From positions 1 through 64,000 of the forward strand of contig JAJDOF010000108.1 of NCBI GenBank assembly GCA_022340305.1: a stretch of 64,000 bases of DNA, written 5' to 3'. Shown one piece after another: positions 12,209 through 20,593 of the stretch (its first letter is position 1; every line of letters starts with the position of its first letter). The notes under the pieces were generated by a model that was not told the DNA's origin, did no database searches, and worked only from the letters and a program-made list of their open reading frames with translations. The stretch comes from Gammaproteobacteria bacterium (GTDB taxonomy: Bacteria; Pseudomonadota; Gammaproteobacteria; GCA-001735895). Both the position numbers and the translations under genes were made by a program.

Positions 12209-14206
12209 ATGCAGAGCAACACCAGCCGCGACCATTTCAGCCGCAATAATTCCAGGCGAATAAGCTCCAGCCTGCTGCTGATGTGTTTGCTGCTGGTGCA
12301 GACGACGAGCCTTTATGCCACCGCCAGGCCGCTACTGATGGAAGGCAAGAAGACACTGTATCAACGCGTCCTCAGTATCCCCGATGCGCGCCTTTATGAA
12401 ATCCCGGTTGGCTCGGCTACCTCCAGCGAAATCGTTCCGTTCAGTGTGCTCTACGTATACGAGAAAAGCACTGACTGGATCAAGGTAGGCTATGACAGTT
12501 TCGGCAATACAGCGGGATGGGTCGCCAGCGATAAGGCCATCGTCTGGAACCAGGCGTTGACCGTCTCCTTCAAGGATCCGCAGGATATTCAGCGGGTTAT
12601 GATGTTCGCCGAAAAGGATAAATTGCAGCAGCTGGTCGATGACTACGACACCGAGGGTTACCAGGCGCTTTACGATGCTATCGTCAACAATGAGATCCCG
12701 GACGACTCGCCGGTCATCGCGATTCAACCCGAGGCGCATCTCGATATCGGTGAAAGTTTTTACCTGGTGCCGATCAAGCAACACGAGGATGTGTTCCTCG
12801 GCAACGAACAGGCGCGCCTGCTCCAGATCGCCAGCGTGCCGCTCGACGATAGCTCATCTGAATCCAGCCCTGTCACCATGGCGGCAAGCAAACGCAGCTA
12901 TCGCAGCGGTATCCATTTTGTGATCGATTCAACCCAGTCGATGGAGCCCTATATCGCTCGCACCCGCGAAGCGGTCGCCCGGGTTTACTCGGCCATCGAA
13001 AAGCAGGGCCTGACTAACCAGGTCAGCTTTGGTCTGACCGCCTATCGCGATAACACGGCCGAGATACCGGAACTCGAGTACCTGACGCGTCATTACGTTA
13101 GCCTGCAGCAGGGCACCAACGTCGACCAGTTCTTCGAGCGGGTGAATTCGTTGAGTGCGGCGCAGGTTTCAAGCAGGGACTTCCGCGAGGATGCCTATGC
13201 GGGTATCAAGTCGGCTATCGAGGATACCGACTGGACCGATTTCGACGCACGTTACGTGGTGCTGATTACCGATGCCGGGCCGCGCGACAGTCATGATTCG
13301 CTGGGTGCGACCCGGCTTGGTGCCCAGGCATTGCGGCAGTTGGCATTTGATAAGGGCGTTTCGATCTGGGTGTTGCATTTGCGCACCCCGGAGGGCTCGG
13401 CAGATCACGAATCTGCCGAATCACTCTACAAGCAGTTGTCCTTCTTTCCCGGCATCGGAGATTTTTACTACGGAGTCAATCTCGGCGAAGTGGACGAGTT
13501 CGGTAACGTACTGGAGACGCTGGCCAGGCAGATTACCCAGCAGGTAATGGCGACTACCAATGGCCTGCCGCCGATACCGCTGCCACAACAGCCAGTTGCA
13601 GTTGCAGTTGCAGAGACGCCACTCGAACAACTCCAGGGTCGGGTCGACAAGCTGGGCAATGCGCTGCGCATGCGTTACCTGCAAAAGAAATCCGGGCAAC
13701 CCCCTCCGGCAGTATTTGACGCCTGGATGGTGGACCGTGACTTCAGGAATCCCGAGCGTTCGGCGGTCGATGTACGGGTGCTGCTGACGCGCGACCAGCT
13801 CAGCGATCTCAAGCAGGTTATGCAACAGGTTCTCGAACTCGCAGAGGAGGGTGTTCTCAGCCCGCAAAGCTTCATCGACGACCTGAAAAGCCTGGCGGCC
13901 ACGGTAAGCCGTGATCCATCGGCGGTAGGTAGCAGCACCTCGGAAGCGGGGACTAACCTTGCCGACATGGGATACATGCGTGAATACATCGAAGATTTGC
14001 CCTATACCGGTGAGGTCATGGGACTGACCCTCGAAACCTGGGAAGAGTGGTCGGCCAAGGTGCAGATCGAGTTCATGCACCGGCTCGAAAGCAAGATAAA
14101 TTATTACCAGGCTTTGCACGATCACACCGATCTGTGGGTGACTCCGGGAGGCGGTTCGGTTAACGGTAATTCGGTATTCCCCGTTGCCCTCGAACTGCTG
14201 CCCTGA
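12209..14206 (+). CDS. Secreted SH3/von Willebrand A protein resembling the PpkA C-terminal region
   Basis: A 665-residue protein with a long N-terminal signal segment (hydrophobic core 'SLLLMCLLLVQTTSLYA', residues about 22-37). A bacterial SH3-like region follows at about 45-110 ('VLYVYEKSTDWIKVGY', 'GWVASDKAI'), then a vWA domain from about 233. The metal-site motif is D-S-T-Q-S with Asp240, followed by 'LTAYRDN' and 'VVLITDAGPRDS'. The C-terminal about 200 residues ('VFDAWMVDRDFRNPERSAVD', 'SPQSFIDDLKSLAATVSRDP') look to me like the periplasmic half of PpkA, the type VI secretion kinase. No kinase domain is present. It is encoded directly upstream of a TagT/TagS-like transporter. The vWA call is firm; the PpkA relationship comes from recognition and needs a profile search. 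Confidence 0.8.
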   Translation: MQSNTSRDHFSRNNSRRISSSLLLMCLLLVQTTSLYATARPLLMEGKKTLYQRVLSIPDARLYEIPVGSATSSEIVPFSVLYVYEKSTDWIKVGYDSFGNTAGWVASDKAIVWNQALTVSFKDPQDIQRVMMFAEKDKLQQLVDDYDTEGYQALYDAIVNNEIPDDSPVIAIQPEAHLDIGESFYLVPIKQHEDVFLGNEQARLLQIASVPLDDSSSESSPVTMAASKRSYRSGIHFVIDSTQSMEPYIARTREAVARVYSAIEKQGLTNQVSFGLTAYRDNTAEIPELEYLTRHYVSLQQGTNVDQFFERVNSLSAAQVSSRDFREDAYAGIKSAIEDTDWTDFDARYVVLITDAGPRDSHDSLGATRLGAQALRQLAFDKGVSIWVLHLRTPEGSADHESAESLYKQLSFFPGIGDFYYGVNLGEVDEFGNVLETLARQITQQVMATTNGLPPIPLPQQPVAVAVAETPLEQLQGRVDKLGNALRMRYLQKKSGQPPPAVFDAWMVDRDFRNPERSAVDVRVLLTRDQLSDLKQVMQQVLELAEEGVLSPQSFIDDLKSLAATVSRDPSAVGSSTSEAGTNLADMGYMREYIEDLPYTGEVMGLTLETWEEWSAKVQIEFMHRLESKINYYQALHDHTDLWVTPGGGSVNGNSVFPVALELLP

Positions 14207-14211
14207 CGTCC

Positions 14212-14937
14212 GTGACGGTCGTCTACTCGCTGAAGAACGTCAGCAAGGAACGCCTCATTGACGGTGTCGGTTTCCGTCTGTTGGTGCCCAACATTCAAAT
14301 CCACGCCGAGGAAAATATTGCACTGATCGGGCACAGTGGCTGTGGCAAGAGTACGCTGCTGGACATGCTTGCGCTGATACTGCGCCCCGATAAATCGGAT
14401 AGTATGAATCTGCATCCGGTGCATGGGGATAGCCACGATGTCGCGCGGCTTTGGCAGGGCGATCGCTACAGTCAGTTATCGCAGATTCGCAAGCAGCACA
14501 TCGGTTACGTATTGCAATCCGGTGGCCTGTTGCCTTACCTCACGGTGCGCGAAAACATCGAGCTTCCGCGTCGACTGCTGGATCTGCCCGATGACGATTC
14601 GATCGACTCGATCTCCAAGGTGCTCGGAATCAGTCGTCAACTCGACAAGCTGCCGGGGCTATTGTCGGCTGGCGAACGCCAGCGCGCGGCCTTTGCGCGC
14701 GCGCTTTCGCACCGGCCGTCGATTTTGATTGCCGATGAGCCGACCGCGGCGCTTGACCCGATTACCGCGCACAAGATTATGGCGGTGGTAATGGAGGTTA
14801 TTCGTGGACTCAAAATCACTTTGATTACCGCTAGCCATGACTGGGCCCACGTCTACAAGATGGAGCTGCGTACCCTGAAGCAGGAAGCGAAAGCGCTCGA
14901 AGGCGGCAAGATCTACCAGTCCAGCTTCAGCGATTGA
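14212..14937 (+). CDS. ABC transporter ATP-binding protein, TagT/LolD-like
   Basis: A 241-residue ABC ATPase. Walker A is 'GHSGCGKST', the Q-loop region 'GYVLQSGGLLPYLTV', the signature 'LSAGERQR' (Ala in place of the usual Gly), Walker B 'ILIADEP', and the switch His is in 'TASHDW'. It belongs to the MacB/LolD/FtsE group that pairs with FtsX-fold permeases, often for mechanical work in the cell envelope rather than solute transport. The GTG start lies 5 bp after the vWA gene and the permease follows after 10 bp. In type VI loci the corresponding pair is TagT-TagS, which acts upstream of PpkA. Confidence 0.85.
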   Translation: MTVVYSLKNVSKERLIDGVGFRLLVPNIQIHAEENIALIGHSGCGKSTLLDMLALILRPDKSDSMNLHPVHGDSHDVARLWQGDRYSQLSQIRKQHIGYVLQSGGLLPYLTVRENIELPRRLLDLPDDDSIDSISKVLGISRQLDKLPGLLSAGERQRAAFARALSHRPSILIADEPTAALDPITAHKIMAVVMEVIRGLKITLITASHDWAHVYKMELRTLKQEAKALEGGKIYQSSFSD

Positions 14938-14947
14938 TGTCTCGATA

Positions 14948-16159
14948 ATGTCCCAGTTCAACAATATCGTTCGCCTGAGTTTTCGTGATTACAGCCACGA
15001 GTGGCGCATGTCGGGTTGTTTTATCCTGGCACTGGCATCGGTGCTGGCGCCAATGATGATACTGTTCGGGCTGAAATTCGGGATCGTAACCACGATGGTC
15101 AGCGGGTTGATTGAAAATCCGGCAAATCGCGAGATCAGCCCGATCGGCAGCGGGCGCTATGATGACACCTGGATTGACGCGCTGCGCGACCGTCGCGATG
15201 TGGCATTCATCATTCCAAGAACCCGTGCGCTGGCCGCGACCATCCAGCTCAAGAGTTCGACGGCTAAGCGTATCCTGTCTACCGAATTACTCGCTACCGC
15301 GCCAGGGGATCCATTACTTGCCGGGGTTAGCCGCTTGCCGAAGAATTATTTCGAAGTCATTCTCAGTCACAGCGCCGCCGATAAACTCAATGCCAAGGTC
15401 GGTGATGAAATCGATGCCAGCCTGGCGCGCCAGTTCAAAGGTAAACGCGAGCGCGTACATTTGCCCCTGGAAGTCATCGGCGTCACCGGCGCCCAGGTCA
15501 TTTCGCGCAGCGTCGCATTTGTGAATCTCAAATTACTGCTTGCCAGTGAGCAGTTCAAGGACGGGCGTATGGTGGTAGACCTGGGATGGCGGGGTAATAT
15601 CGGCACCCCGGATGGGCGGGTATATCCTTCGTTTCGGCTCTACGCGAAGTCCATTTACGATGTTGCCGGGCTTGTTAGCGTGCTTGAAGAACAAGGTAGC
15701 AACGTGAAGGCAAACGTCGCCGAAATTTCGACGGTGCAGTCGATCGACGATAATCTCACCGTCATTTTCTGGATTATCGCTTTTGTCGGCGCCACAGGCT
15801 TTGCCTTTTCGCTGGGGGCAAGCCTTTGGGCCAACGTAGATCGCAAACGCAAGGAATTGAGCGTATTGCGCCTGGTAGGTTTCAAGAGCGCACGCATCGT
15901 CTTGTTCCCGGTACTGCAGTCCTGTTATACAGCGGTTCTCGGCTGGTTACTCGCGGTGCTGGTTTACCTCGCTTTCGAATATCTGCTCAACACCTTCCTG
16001 GCACCGCGCCTCAATCTCGACCGTACCTTGTGCTTTTTACTGATCGAGCACTTTCTGTGGGCGCTGGCGTTGACTTTCGTGATTGCGATTTCGGCCGCAA
16101 TTCTCGGCGGCTTACGAGCCGCCGGAATTGAACCATCCGACGGCCTGCGGGATATTTAA
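14948..16159 (+). CDS. FtsX-fold ABC permease, TagS/MacB-like
   Basis: A 403-residue membrane protein with one N-terminal helix (about residues 22-45), a large extracytoplasmic domain (about 50-270) and three C-terminal helices ('IFWIIAFVGATGFAFSLGAS', 'VLGWLLAVLVYLAFEYLL', 'WALALTFVIAISAAILGGL'). The last part ends in 'AAGIEPSDGLRDI', the typical FtsX-family close. The topology matches MacB, LolC/E and TagS permeases. It completes the transporter encoded by the preceding gene. The stop is followed after 4 bp by a GacA-type box. Confidence 0.85.
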   Translation: MSQFNNIVRLSFRDYSHEWRMSGCFILALASVLAPMMILFGLKFGIVTTMVSGLIENPANREISPIGSGRYDDTWIDALRDRRDVAFIIPRTRALAATIQLKSSTAKRILSTELLATAPGDPLLAGVSRLPKNYFEVILSHSAADKLNAKVGDEIDASLARQFKGKRERVHLPLEVIGVTGAQVISRSVAFVNLKLLLASEQFKDGRMVVDLGWRGNIGTPDGRVYPSFRLYAKSIYDVAGLVSVLEEQGSNVKANVAEISTVQSIDDNLTVIFWIIAFVGATGFAFSLGASLWANVDRKRKELSVLRLVGFKSARIVLFPVLQSCYTAVLGWLLAVLVYLAFEYLLNTFLAPRLNLDRTLCFLLIEHFLWALALTFVIAISAAILGGLRAAGIEPSDGLRDI

Positions 16160-16163
16160 CCAC

Positions 16164-16181
16164 TGTAAGTCTTTTCCTACA
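16164..16181 (+). promoter_or_regulatory. Candidate GacA-binding upstream activating sequence
   Basis: The sequence TGTAAG-N6-CCTACA matches the established GacA (UvrY/LetA-type) activating box TGTAAGN6CTTACA at 11 of 12 defined positions, with correct spacing. It lies about 85 bp upstream of the inferred start of the small RNA at 16259-16400. Such boxes are the hallmark of rsmX/rsmY/rsmZ-type promoters. No good -35 is seen, only a weak -10 (TACCAT, 16247-16252), as expected for an activator-dependent promoter. Confidence 0.7.
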
Positions 16182-16258
16182 AAGAATAGTGCTGCAGCCT
16201 ACATTAAAAAAAGCCTTGCCGAGTAGGGGAGGCCCGCTGCTACGCATACCATAGAAAT

Positions 16259-16400
16259 CGTGTGCGGATGGATTCGCAACACGGAGATGTAACCTGGACT
16301 CATTCCAGCGCATCGCAGGCAGGATGCCTTGCAGCAAGCTGTGAATGATCAAGCAGGTAATCTTCGGGTCCTCTTACCTTCGGGTTTGAGGACCCTTTTT
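16259..16400 (+). ncRNA. Candidate RsmY/RsmZ/CsrB-type regulatory small RNA
   Basis: An approximately 140-nt transcript is inferred between a GacA-type box and a strong terminator. Three consecutive hairpins carry GGA motifs, the core of CsrA/RsmA sites. The first is an 8-bp stem (16259-16266 with 16275-16283, one bulged A) and loop GATGGATT. The second is a 4-bp stem (16294-16297 with 16305-16308), GGA at its loop edge. The third is a 6-bp stem (16315-16320 with 16326-16332, one bulged T) and loop AGGAT inside a CAGGATG motif. Further GGA motifs occur at 16266, 16283 and in the terminator stem (16390). Family members titrate CsrA/RsmA and switch motility, biofilm and secretion programmes. 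The 5' end is approximate. It does not match 4.5S RNA and I see no 6S-like fold. Confidence 0.68.
16366..16400 (+). terminator. Strong rho-independent terminator of the small RNA
   Basis: GGGTCCTC (16366-16373) pairs perfectly with GAGGACCC (16388-16395) over a 14-base loop containing CTTCGG, and is followed directly by TTTTT (16396-16400). It would end the small RNA and any read-through from the ABC permease gene, separating this block from holA. Confidence 0.9.
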
Positions 16401-16506
16401 ATTGGCAGCGTTTTATGGCATTTACGCTCGCCAGCCAAAAGGCTGCATTGCCAATAATGACGCGCTGTAATCGCTTGTCGTCAAGACTGTGGTAGCATTG
16501 CCGCCC

Positions 16507-17520
16507 ATGCAGGGATCTCAGATCACACAACAGTTAAAGCCGGTTTATTTGCTGGCAAGTGCCGAGCTGTTATTAACGCGGGACTGGCTTGATGACGCCA
16601 GAACTGCGCTACGTGAAGCCGGTTTCGAAGATATTTTGAACCTGCAAAGCGATATCGGATTCGACTGGCAATCGTTGTTGCAGGAGGGTGATATGTTGTC
16701 ACTGTTCTCGAGCTGCAAATGCCGTATCGTGACCTTGCCGAGCGGCAAACCCGGCCAGTTGGGTAGCAAGGTTATTCAGGAATTGTGTGAAAATCCGGGT
16801 GAGGGTAATGTCTATATATTCGTCACCCCGCCACTCGATGGGCAAACTCGCAAAACCAGTTGGTGCAAGGCGATACAGGCGGCTGGCGCAATCGTCGAAA
16901 TCAAGCCGGTTTACGATAATCAGCTGGCCGAGTGGTTACGCCAGCGAGCGCAGTACAAGGGTTTCAGTATCGATAACCAGGCGGCTCAGTTTCTTGCCGT
17001 CTGCACCGAGGGTAACCTGTTGGCGGCGGACCAGGAACTGGAAAAGTTGTCGATTCGTTTTGCGGGCCAGGACAGCATCGATTTTGAAACCATCCAGACT
17101 TCGGTCGCGCAGTCGGCACGTTATAGTCATTTTCTGCTGGTTGACGCCTGCCTTGGCGGCCAGAGCCGTCGTGCCCTGCGTATATTGAAAAGCCTGCAGG
17201 CCGAGGGCTATGCCAGTACCCAGCTACGCTGGGCGCTGCAGAATTCGCTGCAACAACTGGATCGACTCAAGCTGGCAGAATCGGGTGGAACCCTCGGTGA
17301 TCGCAGCTGGCAGGAACTGCGCATCTGGCAAAGCAAGCAACGGCTTTATCGGCTGGCTTTATCGCGCCTGAGCGGCGCGCAGATTGAGCGTTTCCTGCAA
17401 AGCTGTGCTACATTAGATCGCCTTGGCAAGGGGCAACAGGACAGCGATTTTCCCGACCAGGAATGGTTCGAGATCAAATCGCTGGTGATCGAGTTCAGTG
17501 GTGCCAATTCAGTGGTGTAA
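16507..17520 (+). CDS. holA: DNA polymerase III subunit delta
   Basis: A 337-residue clamp-loader subunit that opens the beta sliding clamp. The N-terminus 'QQLKPVYLLASAELLLTRDW' matches the HolA pattern in which a degenerate P-loop domain begins with 'YLL..D'; the C-terminal helical collar domain follows. The ATG at 16507 was preferred to a GTG at 16489 because it gives the usual N-terminus. The gene follows the small-RNA terminator by about 100 bp; that gap contains an inverted repeat ATTGGCA/TGCCAAT at 16401-16456 of unknown meaning. proA starts 12 bp after the stop. Confidence 0.92.
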   Translation: MQGSQITQQLKPVYLLASAELLLTRDWLDDARTALREAGFEDILNLQSDIGFDWQSLLQEGDMLSLFSSCKCRIVTLPSGKPGQLGSKVIQELCENPGEGNVYIFVTPPLDGQTRKTSWCKAIQAAGAIVEIKPVYDNQLAEWLRQRAQYKGFSIDNQAAQFLAVCTEGNLLAADQELEKLSIRFAGQDSIDFETIQTSVAQSARYSHFLLVDACLGGQSRRALRILKSLQAEGYASTQLRWALQNSLQQLDRLKLAESGGTLGDRSWQELRIWQSKQRLYRLALSRLSGAQIERFLQSCATLDRLGKGQQDSDFPDQEWFEIKSLVIEFSGANSVV

Positions 17521-17532
17521 CTGGTAGTTAAT

Positions 17533-18822
17533 ATGAGTGCAGCGTTAAAAGACGGGCTTACGACGGATTTGTCACAGTACATGTCCGCACTCGGGATTGC
17601 CGCGCGAGCGGCAGCCAGTGAACTTGCCTGCGCCGATCCGCAGCATAAGAACCAGGCATTGCTTGCGATCGCCGAGGTTCTTGACCAGCGGCGTGAATTT
17701 ATCCTGGACGAAAATGCCCGGGATCTCGGCGCAGCGACCAAAGACGGCCTCGCGAGCGCAATGCTTGAACGCCTCGACCTTGGCAAGGATCGTATCGACG
17801 CGATGATCGAGGGATTGCAGCAGGTTGCTGCGCTTGCAGACCCGGTCGGAGAAATCAGCGAATTACGTTATCGGCCTTCCGGTATCCAGGTCGGTAAAAT
17901 GCGTGTGCCGCTCGGCGTTATCGGCATCATTTATGAATCGCGTCCGAACGTAACCATCGATGCCGCGGCCCTGTGCCTGAAGTCGGGCAATGCCAGTATT
18001 TTGCGCGGAGGCAAGGAGGCATTGTATTCCAACCAGGCGATATACAGTTGCATCCAGCAGGGGCTGCAGCAGGCAGGGATGATCGACACCGCGGTGCAGG
18101 TGGTCAATACCATCGATCGGGCGGCCGTCGGGCACATGCTGCAAATGCAGGACAGCATCGACATTATTATTCCGCGTGGTGGTAAGTCGTTGATTGAGCG
18201 AATCAGTGCCGAGTCGCGGATTCCGCTGATCAAGCACCTCGATGGTGTTTGTCACGTTTATATCGATGCAGCGGCGGATCAGCAAAAAGCACTCGACATA
18301 GCGATCAATGCCAAGACCCGGCGTTACGGTGTCTGTAATGCGATGGAAACCCTGCTACTGTCTGCTGCTATCGCGGCCGAGCTGTTACCTCGAATTGTCA
18401 TGGCCATGTCAACCCACGGTGTCGAGCTGAGGGGTTGTGAGCAGAGTTGCCGGATCGACAGCGAGCACATCAGGCCGGCTGTTGAAGACGACTGGTATAC
18501 CGAGTATCTCGCCCCGATTCTGTCGGTTCGCATCGTCGATGACCTGCAACAGGCGATCGAGCACATCAATCACTACGGTTCAAAGCATACCGATGCCATC
18601 GTTACCGAAAATTACAGCCATGCGCGTGAATTTTTGCGCCGTGTCGATTCCAGCTCGGTGATCGTCAATGCCTCGACCGGATTCGCCGATGGTTTCGAAT
18701 ATGGTCTCGGTGCCGAGATCGGCATCAGCACGGACAAACTGCACGCTCGCGGCCCGGTTGGGCTGGAAGGACTGACCTCGCAAAAATACGTTGTCTTCGG
18801 AGACGGAAACCTGCGCAGTTGA
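17533..18822 (+). CDS. proA: Gamma-glutamyl phosphate reductase
   Basis: A 429-residue aldehyde-dehydrogenase-fold enzyme that reduces glutamyl-5-phosphate to glutamate semialdehyde in proline synthesis. The catalytic Cys268 lies in '[10 protein letters not shown]', and '[17 protein letters not shown]' and 'IIPRGGKSL' are family motifs. The protein has full length. It sits between holA and nadD, an order found in several gammaproteobacterial groups, and is probably in their operon. Confidence 0.96.
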   Translation: MSAALKDGLTTDLSQYMSALGIAARAAASELACADPQHKNQALLAIAEVLDQRREFILDENARDLGAATKDGLASAMLERLDLGKDRIDAMIEGLQQVAALADPVGEISELRYRPSGIQVGKMRVPLGVIGIIYESRPNVTIDAAALCLKSGNASILRGGKEALYSNQAIYSCIQQGLQQAGMIDTAVQVVNTIDRAAVGHMLQMQDSIDIIIPRGGKSLIERISAESRIPLIKHLDGVCHVYIDAAADQQKALDIAINAKTRRYGVCNAMETLLLSAAIAAELLPRIVMAMSTHGVELRGCEQSCRIDSEHIRPAVEDDWYTEYLAPILSVRIVDDLQQAIEHINHYGSKHTDAIVTENYSHAREFLRRVDSSSVIVNASTGFADGFEYGLGAEIGISTDKLHARGPVGLEGLTSQKYVVFGDGNLRS

Positions 18823-18838
18823 TTAACCCGGTAACAGT

Positions 18839-19459
18839 ATGATAGGAATACTGGGTGGAACTTTCGATCCGATTCACCTTGGGCACTTGCATATCGCCAG
18901 CCAGGTTACGACGCGACTGGGCTTGCAGCAATTGCAGTTCATGCCCTGCGCGCAGCCGGTGCATCGTGATCGTCCGCGTGCCAGCGCAGCGCAGCGTTGC
19001 TGTATGATAGAACTGGCTATTGAAGATCAGCCTGCATTCGTGTTGAATACCCTCGAGTTGCAACGTGGCGGGCCGTCCTACAGCGTCGACAGTTTGCGTG
19101 AGATTCGACGACAAAACACGCAGAACCTGGTGCTGATACTCGGCGCTGATGCTTTTAATGGCTTCGCCGACTGGAAGTCGCCCGGTGAAATCCTCGAACT
19201 CGCCCACCTGGTGGTTTGTGGCCGACCCGGCTTTGAAATTGACAAGGCGATATATGGCGATCACCGTGTCGAGGCGTCGGGCGAACTCGCCAGCCGCCGT
19301 GCGGGTGGCATCCTGGCATTGACAATCGATGCGATCGACTGTTCGTCGAGCAGGGTTCGCGAGGCACTGGAATTGGGTAATACACCGCGGCAGTACCTGA
19401 CTGCAAAAGTTGCGGATTACATTGACGAACATCACTTATACCGGAAACCTTGTGACTGA
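18839..19459 (+). CDS. nadD: Nicotinate-nucleotide adenylyltransferase
   Basis: A 206-residue nucleotidyltransferase converting nicotinate mononucleotide to deamido-NAD. The ATP-binding 'GGTFDPIHLGHLHIA' is at the N-terminus and the second motif 'DCSSSRVREAL' near the C-terminus (the usual ISSTxIR site, here with Ser-Ser-Arg). The gene overlaps the next gene rsfS by 8 bp, which indicates translational coupling. Confidence 0.95.
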   Translation: MIGILGGTFDPIHLGHLHIASQVTTRLGLQQLQFMPCAQPVHRDRPRASAAQRCCMIELAIEDQPAFVLNTLELQRGGPSYSVDSLREIRRQNTQNLVLILGADAFNGFADWKSPGEILELAHLVVCGRPGFEIDKAIYGDHRVEASGELASRRAGGILALTIDAIDCSSSRVREALELGNTPRQYLTAKVADYIDEHHLYRKPCD

Positions 19460-19811
19460 TTTAAAAACCAGCGATTTACAGACAGAAGCAACAAAGAAAT
19501 TAGCGCTTACCGCGCTGGAAGCACTCAAGGCCGACCAGGTGGAGGTGCTGGATGTGCGTAAGGTGGCCAGTTTCACCGATTACATGATCTTCGCCAGCGG
19601 CAGCTCCAGGCGCCACGTTTGCGCCATCGCGGAATCGGTTGTCGAGGCGGCCGAGGCGGCCGGGCAAGCGCCGGTTGGTGTTGAAGGCGAAGATATCGGT
19701 GAGTGGGTACTGGTTGATCTCGGTGATGTCGTGGTGCACGTCATGTTGCCCGATGTGCGCCGCTACTATGAGCTGGAAAAGCTCTGGGGCGAAGAACTGG
19801 CTGCCTCCTGA
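19452..19811 (+). CDS. rsfS: Ribosomal silencing factor RsfS
   Basis: A 119-residue Iojap/RsfS protein that binds uL14 on the 50S subunit and blocks subunit joining during starvation. Family motifs are 'VLDVRKVASFTDYMIFASGSSRRHV', 'GEDIGEWVLVDLGDVVVHVM' and 'YYELEKLWG'. The start is a GTG inside the last codons of nadD; upstream in-frame starts would lengthen the overlap without family support. Confidence 0.94.
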   Translation: MTDLKTSDLQTEATKKLALTALEALKADQVEVLDVRKVASFTDYMIFASGSSRRHVCAIAESVVEAAEAAGQAPVGVEGEDIGEWVLVDLGDVVVHVMLPDVRRYYELEKLWGEELAAS

Positions 19812-19824
19812 GATATCTCCTTGC

Positions 19825-20295
19825 ATGCAGATACAGTTGATCAACGTTGCGCAGAAGATGCCGGCCTGGGTCGACGCCGGTTGTGCGGATTACCTCAAGC
19901 GGATGCCCCGCGAGCTGGGCCTGACACTGATTACGGTGCCGTTGGCGGCCTCCGGTTCACGTCAATCGGCCACTCAGCGCCGCGCGCGTGAAGCCGACTC
20001 AATTGCTGCAAAATTACGCCCGGGAAGCCTTAATATCGCCCTTGATGACAAGGGCGAAGACTGGAGCAGTAGCGACTGGTCGACGCAGTTGCAACGCTGG
20101 ATGGCGGAATTTACCCATGTGAACCTGATTATCGGTGGACCGGACGGTCTTTCATCACAATGTCTGCAAGCCTGCCAGCGGCGCGTGTCGATGGGCCGTA
20201 TGACAATGCCGCACGCCCTGGTAAGGCTGGTTTTGCTGGAACAGTTATACCGTGCCTGGACAATTTACCAGGGTCATCCCTACCATCGCGAATAG
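19825..20295 (+). CDS. rlmH: 23S rRNA pseudouridine-1915 N3-methyltransferase RlmH
   Basis: A 156-residue SPOUT methyltransferase modifying pseudouridine 1915 in helix 69. The C-terminal trefoil-knot region is intact: 'NLIIGGPDGLSSQC', 'RMTMPHALVRLVLLEQLYRAW' and the terminal 'GHPYHRE'. The length equals that of E. coli RlmH within one residue. The ATG at 19825 gives the canonical 'MQIQLINVAQKMPAWV'. It follows rsfS by 13 bp, the standard order. Confidence 0.96.
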   Translation: MQIQLINVAQKMPAWVDAGCADYLKRMPRELGLTLITVPLAASGSRQSATQRRAREADSIAAKLRPGSLNIALDDKGEDWSSSDWSTQLQRWMAEFTHVNLIIGGPDGLSSQCLQACQRRVSMGRMTMPHALVRLVLLEQLYRAWTIYQGHPYHRE

Positions 20296-20593
20296 GTGGC
20301 TTGCGAATTTCGAACTGGCAGCCGGTCGGACCTGGTGAATCGCAGTGAGGTGCGTGGGAAAGCGAGTCCATTTTTTTTGCGGCGCAGGGCCTGCCCCATG
20401 AGCGTAGCGAATGCTTTGGGCATAGTGGAAACGGCGCAACGACAAATCTGCCAGGAGCAGAATTGGGCCGCGCAACGACCCCGCGGGGGGGTGTGCGCCA
20501 GGGAGGGAGCGCATCAAAAAGATCGGGAAACAGGCTGATTTGCGCCGTCGCAGTAGATTATCCCTAAGTCCGACAGGCTGCTATCATGCCGCG
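20296..20593. other. Intergenic region with short repeats, no gene recognised
   Basis: The 298 bp between rlmH and maf hold no credible gene; the open frames there have biased, low-complexity composition. They contain a run of eight T (20371-20378), two direct copies of GCGCAACGAC (20434-20443 and 20470-20479), a G-rich run followed by an inverted repeat TGCGC/GCGCA (20494-20498 with 20509-20513) around CAGGGAGGGA, and several smaller dyads. The look is that of a repeated extragenic element. Whether it recurs in the genome cannot be seen from this window. Confidence 0.4.

Noticed and set aside
16160-16400. 6S RNA or 4.5S RNA as identity of the small RNA
   Set aside because: The 4.5S core is absent, and no long closing stem with a central bubble as in 6S RNA is seen; the box and GGA loops fit the Rsm/Csr type better.
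20296-20538. 80-codon plus-strand open frame directly after rlmH
   Set aside because: It starts with GTG at the rlmH stop, has no ribosome-binding site and covers a repeat-rich stretch; the translation is low in hydrophobic core residues.
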